DNA from: Runella aurantiaca
GTDB lineage: Bacteria; Bacteroidota; Bacteroidia; Cytophagales; Spirosomataceae
Reading direction: 5' to 3'
Assembly: GCF_003339505.1 (NCBI RefSeq)
Contig: NZ_QPIW01000001.1
Coordinates: 124,001-188,000, forward strand
DNA length: 64,000 nucleotides
Below, in pieces: positions 37,427 to 44,531 of this stretch. The notes beneath the pieces were generated by a model. The model was not told where the DNA came from, ran no database searches, and worked only from the letters and a program-made list of their open reading frames with translations. The translations under genes and the position numbers were made by a program. Position 1 is the stretch's first letter; each line of letters starts with the position of its first letter.

Positions 37427-37525
37427 GTAAACCGAAAAATAGTAAACAGAAAAAAGATAAACCGAAAAATGATAGACTGAAAAAGTAAACCGAGAAAGAT
37501 AGACAGAGAAAGTAAATAGAATACA
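37427..37525. repeat. Degenerate 13-15 bp tandem repeat in an intercistronic spacer
   Basis: About seven copies of a GTAAACCGAAAAAT-like unit, with steps of 13 to 15 bases (starts near 37427, 37442, 37456, 37471, 37485, 37498 and 37512). Copies alternate between GTAAAC and GATAGAC or GATAAAC starts. It fills almost all of the space between the Kelch stop and the amidohydrolase start. Confidence 0.75.
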
Positions 37526-37532
37526 GGAAAGG

Positions 37533-38516
37533 CTATTTTAATACTTCCATTGTGGTAAGTTCAGGGCCACCTCCTCGGTTGCCGGAGCCTGCCGCAACGT
37601 ACACTTTCTTTTTGTAGACCGTGGCCCCTGTCCCGTGACGCCCCTTGTTGAGGTTGGGCAGTTTCTCCCACTTCATTTGTTTGGTATCAAAGGCTTCCAC
37701 TTCGGCGTGGGCTTCCACTTGCGCGGCGCTTTCGCCGCCCATAATGAGCAATTTATACCCAAACGAAACGGTGGTATTTCCCGCCCTTTGCGTGGGCAAA
37801 TTCAGGCTTTCGGGCAGCGTCGTCCAAGTATTGGTCTTAAAATCAAACACATCCACGGCGGGTTCGGTCAGGTTTAGCACTTGATTGATGCGTGCCGTGG
37901 AGCGTCGCCCGCCAGCTACGTACAGTTTGTCATCAATGATGGCGACCGAAACGTGGTCGCGGACGTGCGGCGCGTCGGGGAGTTTGCGCCAGGTGTTGGT
38001 TTTAGGGTCGTATTCATCCAACCAACCCACGTGCCCGTCGTAATGCCCATCCTGAATGCCGCAGACGAGGTACAGCTTATTTTTATACACCACCGAGCCC
38101 GCCGCACCCCGCAAACGGTCGGCAGGAATGGCAGGGCCCAAGCGCCATTCATTTTTGGTGGGGTTGAAAATATAGATACTCGAAATGGGTTTTTCGTGCG
38201 GATACGCTCCCATAAAAGCGCCCATTACGTAGGCTTCATTTTTGTATTCAATGGCCTGAAAATGATTCATTTCGATGGGAGGCGCGGCCAATTGCTTCCA
38301 CGTGTTGGTGGCGGGGTCGTACTCATCCACGGGGCGCGTGCCGCGTCCGCCAATCAGGTATAGCTTATCACCTACTTTGGTGAAGGCGTTTTCGTGCCGC
38401 GCGGTGCAGCTAGTAGTCGACTGAATGGTTTCCCAACTGCTTGCCGTTTGAGCCTGAGCAAATGAAGCGCAAAGGCTACCAGCGACCATCAATATCGAGG
38501 TGAGTTTTCTTTTCAT
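37533..38516 (-). CDS. Secreted Kelch-repeat protein
   Basis: A 327-residue protein with a signal peptide (MKRKLTSILMVAGSLCASFAQAQ). Six Kelch-type blades follow, with motifs such as YLIGGRGTRPVDEYDPATNTW, YVMGAFMGA, YLVCGIQDGHYDGHVGWLDE, YVAGGRRST, LIMGGESAAQVEAHAEVEAF and YVAAGSGNRGGG. A beta-propeller fold is expected. It may bind or act on sugars, fitting the following lactonase-like gene, but no catalytic motif is visible. Confidence 0.85.
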   Translation of the reverse strand: MKRKLTSILMVAGSLCASFAQAQTASSWETIQSTTSCTARHENAFTKVGDKLYLIGGRGTRPVDEYDPATNTWKQLAAPPIEMNHFQAIEYKNEAYVMGAFMGAYPHEKPISSIYIFNPTKNEWRLGPAIPADRLRGAAGSVVYKNKLYLVCGIQDGHYDGHVGWLDEYDPKTNTWRKLPDAPHVRDHVSVAIIDDKLYVAGGRRSTARINQVLNLTEPAVDVFDFKTNTWTTLPESLNLPTQRAGNTTVSFGYKLLIMGGESAAQVEAHAEVEAFDTKQMKWEKLPNLNKGRHGTGATVYKKKVYVAAGSGNRGGGPELTTMEVLK

Positions 38517-38775
38517 GATTATTTCAGCTTATCCTTAAAACTGAAATAATGCCTTTTTTTACTTACTCAAAACGGTTTAATGCGTTGATAAAAGTCAAAT
38601 CAGCCCTCGCTTCACCCTAAAAAAAATGGCAGCTGCTCATCGCCGCCGCCATTTCTGTTCACTTTAACCTATCAGTTTTGGTGGGTTACACCATTGCTGA
38701 ATCTTGATTTTCAACGACGCTCAGGGAGCACCATCTCAAAAATTTCTTATATAAAACCCTGGTTTTCAATATCGC

Positions 38776-39186
38776 TTATAGTATCTGATTATACTCCAAA
38801 CGCTCACCATCAGGCCCCTTGATATTGAAATATTTACAGCCATTTTTCCAAAAAGGCAAAAACACGGGTGCCTCTTCCAAAATGGCAAAGCCCGCCGCTT
38901 TAAGTTGTTCAAACGCTTCGTCGATATTTTCGACATCAAAGGCCACATGATCTACGTGTCCGTCTTTTCTATTTTTGATTTCGGCCAATTCACTATCGGG
39001 CATTTGGTAGATTTCGATGATAATCTCCCCGCTTTGCATCATAGCAACATTGCCTTGACCACCGTTGAACTCAAACGAAGATGACATTACATTTTCAAAG
39101 CCCAATTGCTCATAAAAAGCAACAGAACGCGCCAAATCAGTAACCGGAATACCTACGTGTTGAATGCGTTTTAATGTAAGATTCAT
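38776..39186 (-). CDS. VOC (glyoxalase/bleomycin resistance) superfamily protein
   Basis: A 136-residue metal-binding beta-alpha-beta-beta-beta protein. It has the N-terminal RIQHVGIPVTDLARSVAFYEQLGFE motif, the second half begins DHVAFDVENIDEAFEQLKAAGF, and the end is YFNIKGPDGERLEYNQIL. The metal ligand pattern (His, Glu, His, Glu) is compatible with a glyoxalase or dioxygenase-like enzyme. The substrate is unknown. Its promoter region lies inside a striking inverted repeat. Confidence 0.87.
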   Translation of the reverse strand: MNLTLKRIQHVGIPVTDLARSVAFYEQLGFENVMSSSFEFNGGQGNVAMMQSGEIIIEIYQMPDSELAEIKNRKDGHVDHVAFDVENIDEAFEQLKAAGFAILEEAPVFLPFWKNGCKYFNIKGPDGERLEYNQIL

Positions 39187-39228
39187 TCGATTTTCAGAAA
39201 TTTAGTTGTTAATAAATCATCCATTTTT

Positions 39229-39272
39229 ATAACGAAAGGTTGCCTTAAAAAGCAAAGATAACCTTTCGTTAT
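39229..39272 (-). promoter_or_regulatory. Inverted repeat enclosing the VOC gene promoter
   Basis: Perfect 13-bp arms ATAACGAAAGGTT (39229-39241) and AACCTTTCGTTAT (39260-39272) with 18 bases between them. The minus-strand -7 candidate TATCTTTG (39253-39260) falls in the loop and overlaps the right arm by one base. A dimeric repressor contacting both arms would straddle the promoter; a 5'-leader hairpin is the alternative. Confidence 0.65.
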
Positions 39273-39411
39273 TCATTCATCATAGGTTACTGCATGACAA
39301 ATGTATTTGACTTTAAGCACATTTTTTTATCCTATTTATTCTATTATTAGTTAATTTATTACAAAATTTTAAACTATTTTCGGAACAAAATGGAACACAA
39401 TTGCCCTACCG

Positions 39412-40491
39412 ATGAACATCAATAAAAACTTGTGTGAACAACTTTATTTGGACGTTAAAACCAAATTGCAGGAGGAGTTCGTAAAACGCGGCATGACCTA
39501 CCGAGGCTCCGAAACATTCATCTGGAAATTAACCAATCCCAAAACCAATGTCACTTACTTTCAGTCCATTTTGGAAGAAGCCACCCATTTATCTTTTTCC
39601 TCTACCTTCAATACAATGTACCTCTGGCGTAAGCGCAACGAAGTACAAACTAGAGAATTGGTTAATTTTCAGGAGGATTACTTCAATTTATTTACAAAAT
39701 TTTTGGGATATGCCAATCCTCAGGCCTACATCAGCGAGTTTTCCTTGACGCTTCATCACTTTTTTGGCATTAAAAAAGAGGGCAAAATCGTGGTAATTCA
39801 ACCCATTTTTGACGCCAACAAAGACGTTCCTCCTGCCGACATGATGGGAAAGTTTCCACTGGCCAATGAGCAAACCGTTGATTCGAGAGACACTGAATGT
39901 TTATTGGAATTGATTACCCTGTTTCATGATTACAATCAAACCCTTCCCAAAAGGATGTATGACCAAGATTTGATTCAAGACATTAATGGCAAACTAGATT
40001 TTAACGAAACGAATTTAAACCTAAACAAAACAAATTGCATTTTTTCGATTGGATTTTATTCCAACTATTTTTTTAGATGGATACTCAAAAACCATGCCGC
40101 CGATTTTATAGAATATACAGATAGTCCCGTACGGTTCAGAGTGAAGTATATTAATGCCCAAACCCAGCAAGCGGCTTGGACCGATTACTACGAAAGCAAC
40201 GAACGATTTGACTGCGGATTTTTGTTGAAACTTCCCGTTACATTCTCTTCCGAAACCATTAACTGCTACTTTTTTTGCGGAATCGAAAATAAGTCTACCC
40301 TCGCCATTACTACTTATTTATGTCAAAACTGGCGAATCATTCAGAAAAAGCAGGATTTTGAGCGCAATATACCTCTCAACGACGCTCCGTTTTTGATGAT
40401 TTTTAAAGTCAATAAAGACAACCTCAACGAGATGTATTGCGAAAAAGTGGTGGCGCTGGATTTTCTTAAAGCTACTTGCTCTTCACCTTAA
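39412..40491 (+). CDS. Protein of unknown function, 359 residues
   Basis: I do not recognise a family. It has no signal peptide or membrane helix and is aromatic and charged in composition, with notable segments GSETFIWKLTNPKTNVTYF, SFSSTFNTMYLWRKR and FLLKLPVTFSSETINCYFF. The start is the ATG at 39412; the upstream ATG at 39390 is in a different frame. The leader is very AT-rich. Its 3' end overlaps the convergent serine hydrolase by 20 bases. It may be a lineage-specific gene. Confidence 0.65.
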   Translation: MNINKNLCEQLYLDVKTKLQEEFVKRGMTYRGSETFIWKLTNPKTNVTYFQSILEEATHLSFSSTFNTMYLWRKRNEVQTRELVNFQEDYFNLFTKFLGYANPQAYISEFSLTLHHFFGIKKEGKIVVIQPIFDANKDVPPADMMGKFPLANEQTVDSRDTECLLELITLFHDYNQTLPKRMYDQDLIQDINGKLDFNETNLNLNKTNCIFSIGFYSNYFFRWILKNHAADFIEYTDSPVRFRVKYINAQTQQAAWTDYYESNERFDCGFLLKLPVTFSSETINCYFFCGIENKSTLAITTYLCQNWRIIQKKQDFERNIPLNDAPFLMIFKVNKDNLNEMYCEKVVALDFLKATCSSP

Positions 40492-42034
40492 AATCCAAAT
40501 CGTGGAAGTCAAAACTAAAGTCTGTCAAGGGAGAAATGGCCTTCATTTTGAAGCCTGAGGCTTTGCCTTCATTGTCCAACTCAAACATCACGTAGGCGTC
40601 GGCATCCATGCTACGCTCGGTCCATTTGACGATAAACGTATTCCCTTTGTACGGCAACAACTCACCTGTCAGTTGAAAAGAACGTTTGGAATCAAACCAT
40701 AGCTTTCCGTTTTTGATTGAAACAACCGCCTCGCCAAACCACGGGTCTTGGTAGGTTCCCAAAAACAAGTTTGTCTCCGTTTTGGCCCCGTTGTTTTTTT
40801 GTTGCCCCTCAATTGCCGACCAAATCTCAGCCGTTATTTTCTTGGCTTCGGCTTCATTGGCCAGTACTCGGTCGTGGTTTTCTTTCACGCGGTCTAAGCC
40901 TTTAATCCCCAGATAACTGTCTTTGATGGTGTTGGTTACGGCCGTAAATGCCGCGCCTGATTGTTGGTTGGTAAAAACAACAATGCCGAGTTTCAGCTCG
41001 GGCAGCAACGTCACCTGCGTTACGATACCCGCCAATCCTCCCGTGTGGGTAGCTTGTTTGAATCCTTTAACATCGCTCAAAAACCAACCCAATCCATAGC
41101 CCGAAAAATGCGTATTGTAGGAGTTAGTGCCTCTGACGGGAATGATGGTTTGGGGTGTCCACATTTCATCATGTACTCCCCTACTAAAAAGTTGTTTACC
41201 GTTATCAAATTTTCCATTCTCCATTTGCATGATTATCCACTTGCTCATGTCGGTCACGTTGCTATAGATTCCGCCAGCGGCATTGGCCACTTCACTCCAA
41301 TCGCGACGAATTACTTTAACGACTCCTTCCACGGGCGCGTGCGGGTCAATCACGTTCGACTTGTCTTTCAGGCGTTTGTACGAAGCCGCCGTGGCATTCA
41401 TGCCCAGCGGTTTGAGTATTCTGGTTTCGATAAAGTCCTCCCAAGGCATTCCAGATACCCGCGCCACCACCTCGCCTGCCACGATGTAGAGCAGGTTGTC
41501 ATAGTCGTATTTGGTTCGAAATCCCGAAACAGGTTTGAGGTAGCGGAGGTTATGAATGATGTCTTTCAGGGTAAAATTATTCTGGTCCGGCCAAAACATC
41601 AAATCTCCCGCGCCTAAACCCAAGCCACTGCGGTGCGTGAGCAAATCCCGAATGGTAAACTCTTCGGTCACGTACGGATTGTACATTTTAAACTCGGGAA
41701 TAATGTCCGTCACTTTGGTATCCCAAGTCAGTTTTTTTTCATCCATCAGCATCCCGAGCGCCGCCGAAGTAAAAGCTTTGCTGTTGGAGGCAATACCAAA
41801 AAGCGTGTTTTCGGTTACTTTCTCTTTCGTATTGAGCGACCGCAGGCCGTAGCCTTTGGCGTGAATCACTTTGCCATCTTTTACCACCGCTACCGCAATT
41901 CCCGGCACATCAAACGTCTTCAAGGTTTTTTCAACCAACGCATCAATCTCAGGGGAAGTAATTACCTGAGCATTTAGTAGCAACGAATGGAGACACAGGA
42001 AAAGTAAGACGGTGAAGTAAAAATGCTTTGTCAT
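40472..42034 (-). CDS. Secreted class C beta-lactamase-like serine hydrolase with DUF3471
   Basis: A 520-residue protein with signal peptide (MTKHFYFTVLLFLCLHSLLLNAQ). The catalytic SxxK is SNSK in GIASNSKAFTSAALG, the YxN is in the YDYDNLLYIV segment, and the catalytic domain ends around residue 370. A C-terminal DUF3471-type domain follows (TNLFLGTYQDPWFGEAVVSI). Such proteins are usually esterases or peptidases rather than drug-resistance enzymes. It is a single gene overlapping its convergent neighbour's end. Confidence 0.88.
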   Translation of the reverse strand: MTKHFYFTVLLFLCLHSLLLNAQVITSPEIDALVEKTLKTFDVPGIAVAVVKDGKVIHAKGYGLRSLNTKEKVTENTLFGIASNSKAFTSAALGMLMDEKKLTWDTKVTDIIPEFKMYNPYVTEEFTIRDLLTHRSGLGLGAGDLMFWPDQNNFTLKDIIHNLRYLKPVSGFRTKYDYDNLLYIVAGEVVARVSGMPWEDFIETRILKPLGMNATAASYKRLKDKSNVIDPHAPVEGVVKVIRRDWSEVANAAGGIYSNVTDMSKWIIMQMENGKFDNGKQLFSRGVHDEMWTPQTIIPVRGTNSYNTHFSGYGLGWFLSDVKGFKQATHTGGLAGIVTQVTLLPELKLGIVVFTNQQSGAAFTAVTNTIKDSYLGIKGLDRVKENHDRVLANEAEAKKITAEIWSAIEGQQKNNGAKTETNLFLGTYQDPWFGEAVVSIKNGKLWFDSKRSFQLTGELLPYKGNTFIVKWTERSMDADAYVMFELDNEGKASGFKMKAISPLTDFSFDFHDLDFKVKSK

Positions 42035-42086
42035 GGTTTTTTGTTAGGTTTTATGCGGTTGTGAAGGAATATATTTTGCGGTAAAA

Positions 42087-42542
42087 TTATGTTTTAGCCA
42101 AAAGACTCCCCGCCAGATTGTCAAACAATTGGAGATGCGCTTTTTTTACTAGCGTGATAAAATAAGCAATCAGCCACCGATTTCCTTTGACTACTATGTG
42201 TTCCGCAAGGGCAACCTGATTGGTATTTTTATCGTACACAAAGTTAAAATCAATCACCAACACAATCCCTCCTTTGACATTACTAACGTATCGTACGTGT
42301 TTATCTTTCTCTATTTCAAGCACTTCTACATAGTATTCAGGGCGCATTTTCAGAAATCCCAACAATAGCACTTCTTCATTCACTTTGTATGCTATGCCAT
42401 TCATATCCGTTTTTTTTAGTTCATAGACGTTGACCATGTACGGATGATGTTCGCCGAATTTTCTAAAATCTAGGATAGAATCGTAGACGTGAGCCAAATC
42501 GCTATGAAATGAATGGTTCAGGAGAAGGGTTTTTGTAGCCAT
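42087..42542 (-). CDS. SRPBCC-fold protein
   Basis: A protein of 151 residues from the ATG at 42542; an upstream in-frame start gives 7 extra residues. The fold prediction rests on the START/polyketide-cyclase pattern: a HSFHSDLAHVYDSILDFRKFGEHHPYM start, beta-strands GGIVLVIDFNFVYD and the C-terminal helix with ITLVKKAHLQLFDNLA. These proteins bind hydrophobic small molecules. No partner gene is evident. Confidence 0.7.
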   Translation of the reverse strand: MATKTLLLNHSFHSDLAHVYDSILDFRKFGEHHPYMVNVYELKKTDMNGIAYKVNEEVLLLGFLKMRPEYYVEVLEIEKDKHVRYVSNVKGGIVLVIDFNFVYDKNTNQVALAEHIVVKGNRWLIAYFITLVKKAHLQLFDNLAGSLLAKT

Positions 42543-42616
42543 TGATACGTCAACATTGAGCAATAAAGGTTAACAAATGTAACATTTTTCTCCCCTGTTA
42601 ACTCCCTCCAACGATT

Positions 42617-43039
42617 TTAAGCTTTTACCTTCCAGCTTTCGCCTCCTTTTACACTACCGCAGGTGGGCCCACCATCCTTGCCAACACCTGGCACTGTGAT
42701 TTCCAGCACCGCTTGTGCGTCGGTTTGTACTTGCCGAAGCATCTCCCAAGTGATGCTCTTCAAGGGAACTTTCAACCGACGGCTCCAAATAGTGCCCAGT
42801 TGCCCAGCGGCAGTGCCAATGTCGATATACACAAATCGTTCCTGCGGCGAACCTTGCGCCACGGCCCCTACAAAAATAGGAAACTCGCCCGTTTGTGATT
42901 TCAGGTTCAGCACAAAGTCAAAAACAAGGTCTTCTCCCGTTGAACGTTGTTTTTGGAGGGTTACATAATTTGATCCACTTCCTTGCTGAATACCAAAATC
43001 AACTCCTGCGGTTGGTTTCTCCAAACGTATCTGAAACAT
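42617..43039 (-). CDS. DUF5990 family protein
   Basis: A protein of 140 residues from the ATG at 43039. It matches the DUF5990 pattern: FQIRLEKPTAGVDFGIQQGSGS, VTLQKQRSTGEDLVFDF, RFVYIDIGTAAGQ, WSRRLKVPLKSITWEML and PGVGKDGGPTCGSVKGGESW. The family has no known function. An in-frame upstream extension of 28 codons exists but lacks family similarity. The next feature is an insertion-sequence remnant 104 bases away. Confidence 0.85.
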   Translation of the reverse strand: MFQIRLEKPTAGVDFGIQQGSGSNYVTLQKQRSTGEDLVFDFVLNLKSQTGEFPIFVGAVAQGSPQERFVYIDIGTAAGQLGTIWSRRLKVPLKSITWEMLRQVQTDAQAVLEITVPGVGKDGGPTCGSVKGGESWKVKA

Positions 43040-43143
43040 TATTTCTACAAGGGTTGAGCCACTGCCGAGGCTCTCTGAAGCTTTCGCGTTTTTCATTTTC
43101 CTACAAGGGTTGCGCCTCCACACGGTGGACCGATTTCTATGAT

Positions 43144-43420
43144 TTATGCAACTGATGGCGTATAAAAATCTTTATATTTTTCCTTTCGGTGAACACAAGA
43201 GAACACGCGATGGATAATTTTATTACAAACATTGTTTACGACCAACATTTCGTTTTTACCTTCAACAGTTTTTCTCAGGTAATATTGTCGAATTTCGGGT
43301 GAATGTTGAATCGCAGACATCGCCCCGTTCTCAAGCAATGCCTTTAATTGTTTGTTAGCTTTATTGCGGTCCAAATTTCTATGGCTCGGGCCACCCCGTT
43401 GAGTACTGTGTTACAACAAG
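43144..43420 (-). pseudogene. C-terminal remnant of an IS110-family transposase
   Basis: The minus strand from about 43420 to 43144 encodes the C-terminal part of an IS110-type (DEDD, serine-containing) transposase: GGPSHRNLDRNKANKQLKAL, then LLENGAMSAIQHSPEIRQYYLRKTVEGKNEM and NNVCNKIIHRVFSCV. No ATG or catalytic N-terminal domain is present, and an in-frame stop appears just upstream. It is a dead fragment. Other transposon debris follows directly. Confidence 0.75.
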
Positions 43421-43501
43421 CCAGTGGGGTCTTGAATCGATTGTCACAGGCCGCCCTGCATGAGTCTTTCTAAGCCGAAGGCGGTAAGGCTACCCCACTG
43501 G
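43421..43501. other. GC-rich segment enclosed by a 10-bp inverted repeat
   Basis: CCAGTGGGGT at 43421-43430 and ACCCCACTGG at 43492-43501 are perfect complements, with 61 bases between them. An outer pair CAAGCCAG (43417-43424) / CTGGCTTG (43520-43527) partly overlaps it, and the interior can form GC-rich hairpins (CCGCC / GGCGG). The segment lies between two transposase remnants. It could be insertion-sequence end structure or the relic of a structured RNA; I cannot assign it. Confidence 0.5.
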
Positions 43502-43535
43502 TTCGGACGGCCGATGCCGCTGGCTTGCTCTCATT

Positions 43536-43844
43536 TTGAGAGATATTCCAAGCTATGATTTTCTTGGAATTTTTACATCACACAAATCTAAAGGCCGATG
43601 CGAAAAGGGTGACAATCCGGATTTAAAGCCTTCAACACGGTGGCGAGGTCCATCCAAAATCATTATGAGACGATTCTTAACCGCGGCAGAGGACCGCTAC
43701 TTTGACAACCGAAGTACGAACGCTTCAGCGGAGTCCTTCAACCGTACGACGGACCGCGCTAAAATCAAAGCCTTTAGAAGTCAATTCAGAGGGGTAAGGA
43801 ATGTGGAATTCTTCCTGTATCAGCTAACTCAATTATATGCTTAA
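43536..43844 (+). pseudogene. C-terminal remnant of an ISAon1-type transposase with frameshift and insertions
   Basis: The end reads YFDNRSTNASAESFN ... AKIKAFRSQFRGVRNVEFFLYQLTQLYA, characteristic of ISAon1-type DDE transposases. From 43622, the frame +1 to the end-frame reads FKAFNTVARSIQNHYETILN, the preceding part of the same protein. Two insertions break the expected sequence: 16 bases after ILN (shifting the frame) and 15 bases after ESFN. Earlier parts are further deleted. The 3' end is followed by a terminal repeat at 43843-43877. Confidence 0.75.
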
Positions 43845-44096
43845 TCCAAGTTGCTCCACAACTTTTGAACTTGATCCGTCTTCCACGGTCTCAACAACAT
43901 TTTCGGGAGTGTTGATGACCCTATTTGAGGACCACAATTTGTTATACAAGGCCCCTGAATTACTTTTTAGAACAGCCTCCCGTTCAATATTTTCTAATCT
44001 CCTTTTTTCTGCCTCCTTTAAACCCTATGCTGAAACGGGCTTAACAATCCCATTCAGACAAAAGCCCAGTATCAAAAGTGTAAAAACATGTTTCAT
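43833..44096 (-). pseudogene. NTF2/SnoaL-like secreted protein, broken by an in-frame stop and truncated by the IS terminus
   Basis: Reading from the ATG at 44096 gives a signal peptide (MKHVFTLLILGFCLNGIVKPVSA), then an amber codon at 44025-44027, then in the same frame KEAEKRRLENIEREAVLKSN and ALYNKLWSSNRVINTPENVV, which resembles NTF2-like (SnoaL/DUF4440-type) proteins with their Leu-Trp-Ser...Asn-Thr-Pro motif. Similarity stops at ETVED near 43880, exactly where the insertion-sequence terminal repeat begins. The remaining 100 or so residues of a usual family member are missing. Confidence 0.65.
43843..43877. repeat. Terminal repeat of the ISAon1-type remnant (right end)
   Basis: A 35-bp sequence immediately after the transposase remnant's stop. 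It matches 32192-32226 at 26 of 35 positions without gaps. It marks the outer edge of the former element and the point where the NTF2-like pseudogene is cut off. Confidence 0.7.
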
Positions 44097-44100
44097 TTGA

Positions 44101-44290
44101 TAAACAGTAAATATTTGTGAATCATACACAAATATTTATTTTTTGCTCCGCATTCGGCCCTGAGTCATGTCGTCAATAACATAATGGTTAGTCATATAAT
44201 CACAAATGATTTCCAAACAAATTTGTCTTTCCCATTTTCACCTTTACCCGAACAATGTATTTTATCCTTATGACAGACCTCTTTTAGAAG
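44101..44290. other. AT-rich stretch without a recognised gene
   Basis: Between the NTF2-like pseudogene start and the small Cys-rich frame. No promoter, repeat or coding similarity stands out. It is followed to 44531 by the candidate small frame and about 80 further bases without features. Confidence 0.4.
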
Positions 44291-44449
44291 ATGCAAATAC
44301 AAAAAAATGTACACGCCTGTACCATTACAGGACAGCTAACTGAATGTACTATACTTTCGCGTGGACATAACCGTCAGATGATAAAAATCGCGGATTTCAG
44401 CCCAGAGCACTGCACAGGTTGCTCGAAGAACCTATGTAAAAAATGCTGA
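44291..44449 (+). CDS. Candidate small Cys-rich protein, 52 residues
   Basis: An ATG-initiated frame of 52 codons ends with a CxxCx4CxxC array (C41, C44, C49, C52: CTGCSKNLCKKC), a spacing that could bind zinc or an Fe-S cluster. Two more cysteines are at 10 and 19. There is no clear ribosome binding site or promoter, and the frame lies in a region full of mobile-element debris, so it may be fortuitous or a remnant. I do not recognise the sequence. Confidence 0.25.
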   Translation: MQIQKNVHACTITGQLTECTILSRGHNRQMIKIADFSPEHCTGCSKNLCKKC

Positions 44450-44531
44450 TTGACTTATTTAGGGACAAAAGTGGCGTAACTGGTAACATATATACTTGGC
44501 TGTTACGCTGGATAGGGGCAAATAGTAACTC

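Noticed and set aside
37427-37525. CRISPR array
   Set aside because: Units are 13-15 bp, head to tail, without unique spacers, and no cas genes are present.
40472-42034. AmpC beta-lactamase
   Set aside because: The DUF3471 domain and overall sequence point to the general serine hydrolase/esterase group.
43837-44100. Plus-strand frame of 87 codons
   Set aside because: It is antisense to the NTF2-like pseudogene and the terminal repeat, which explain the region better.
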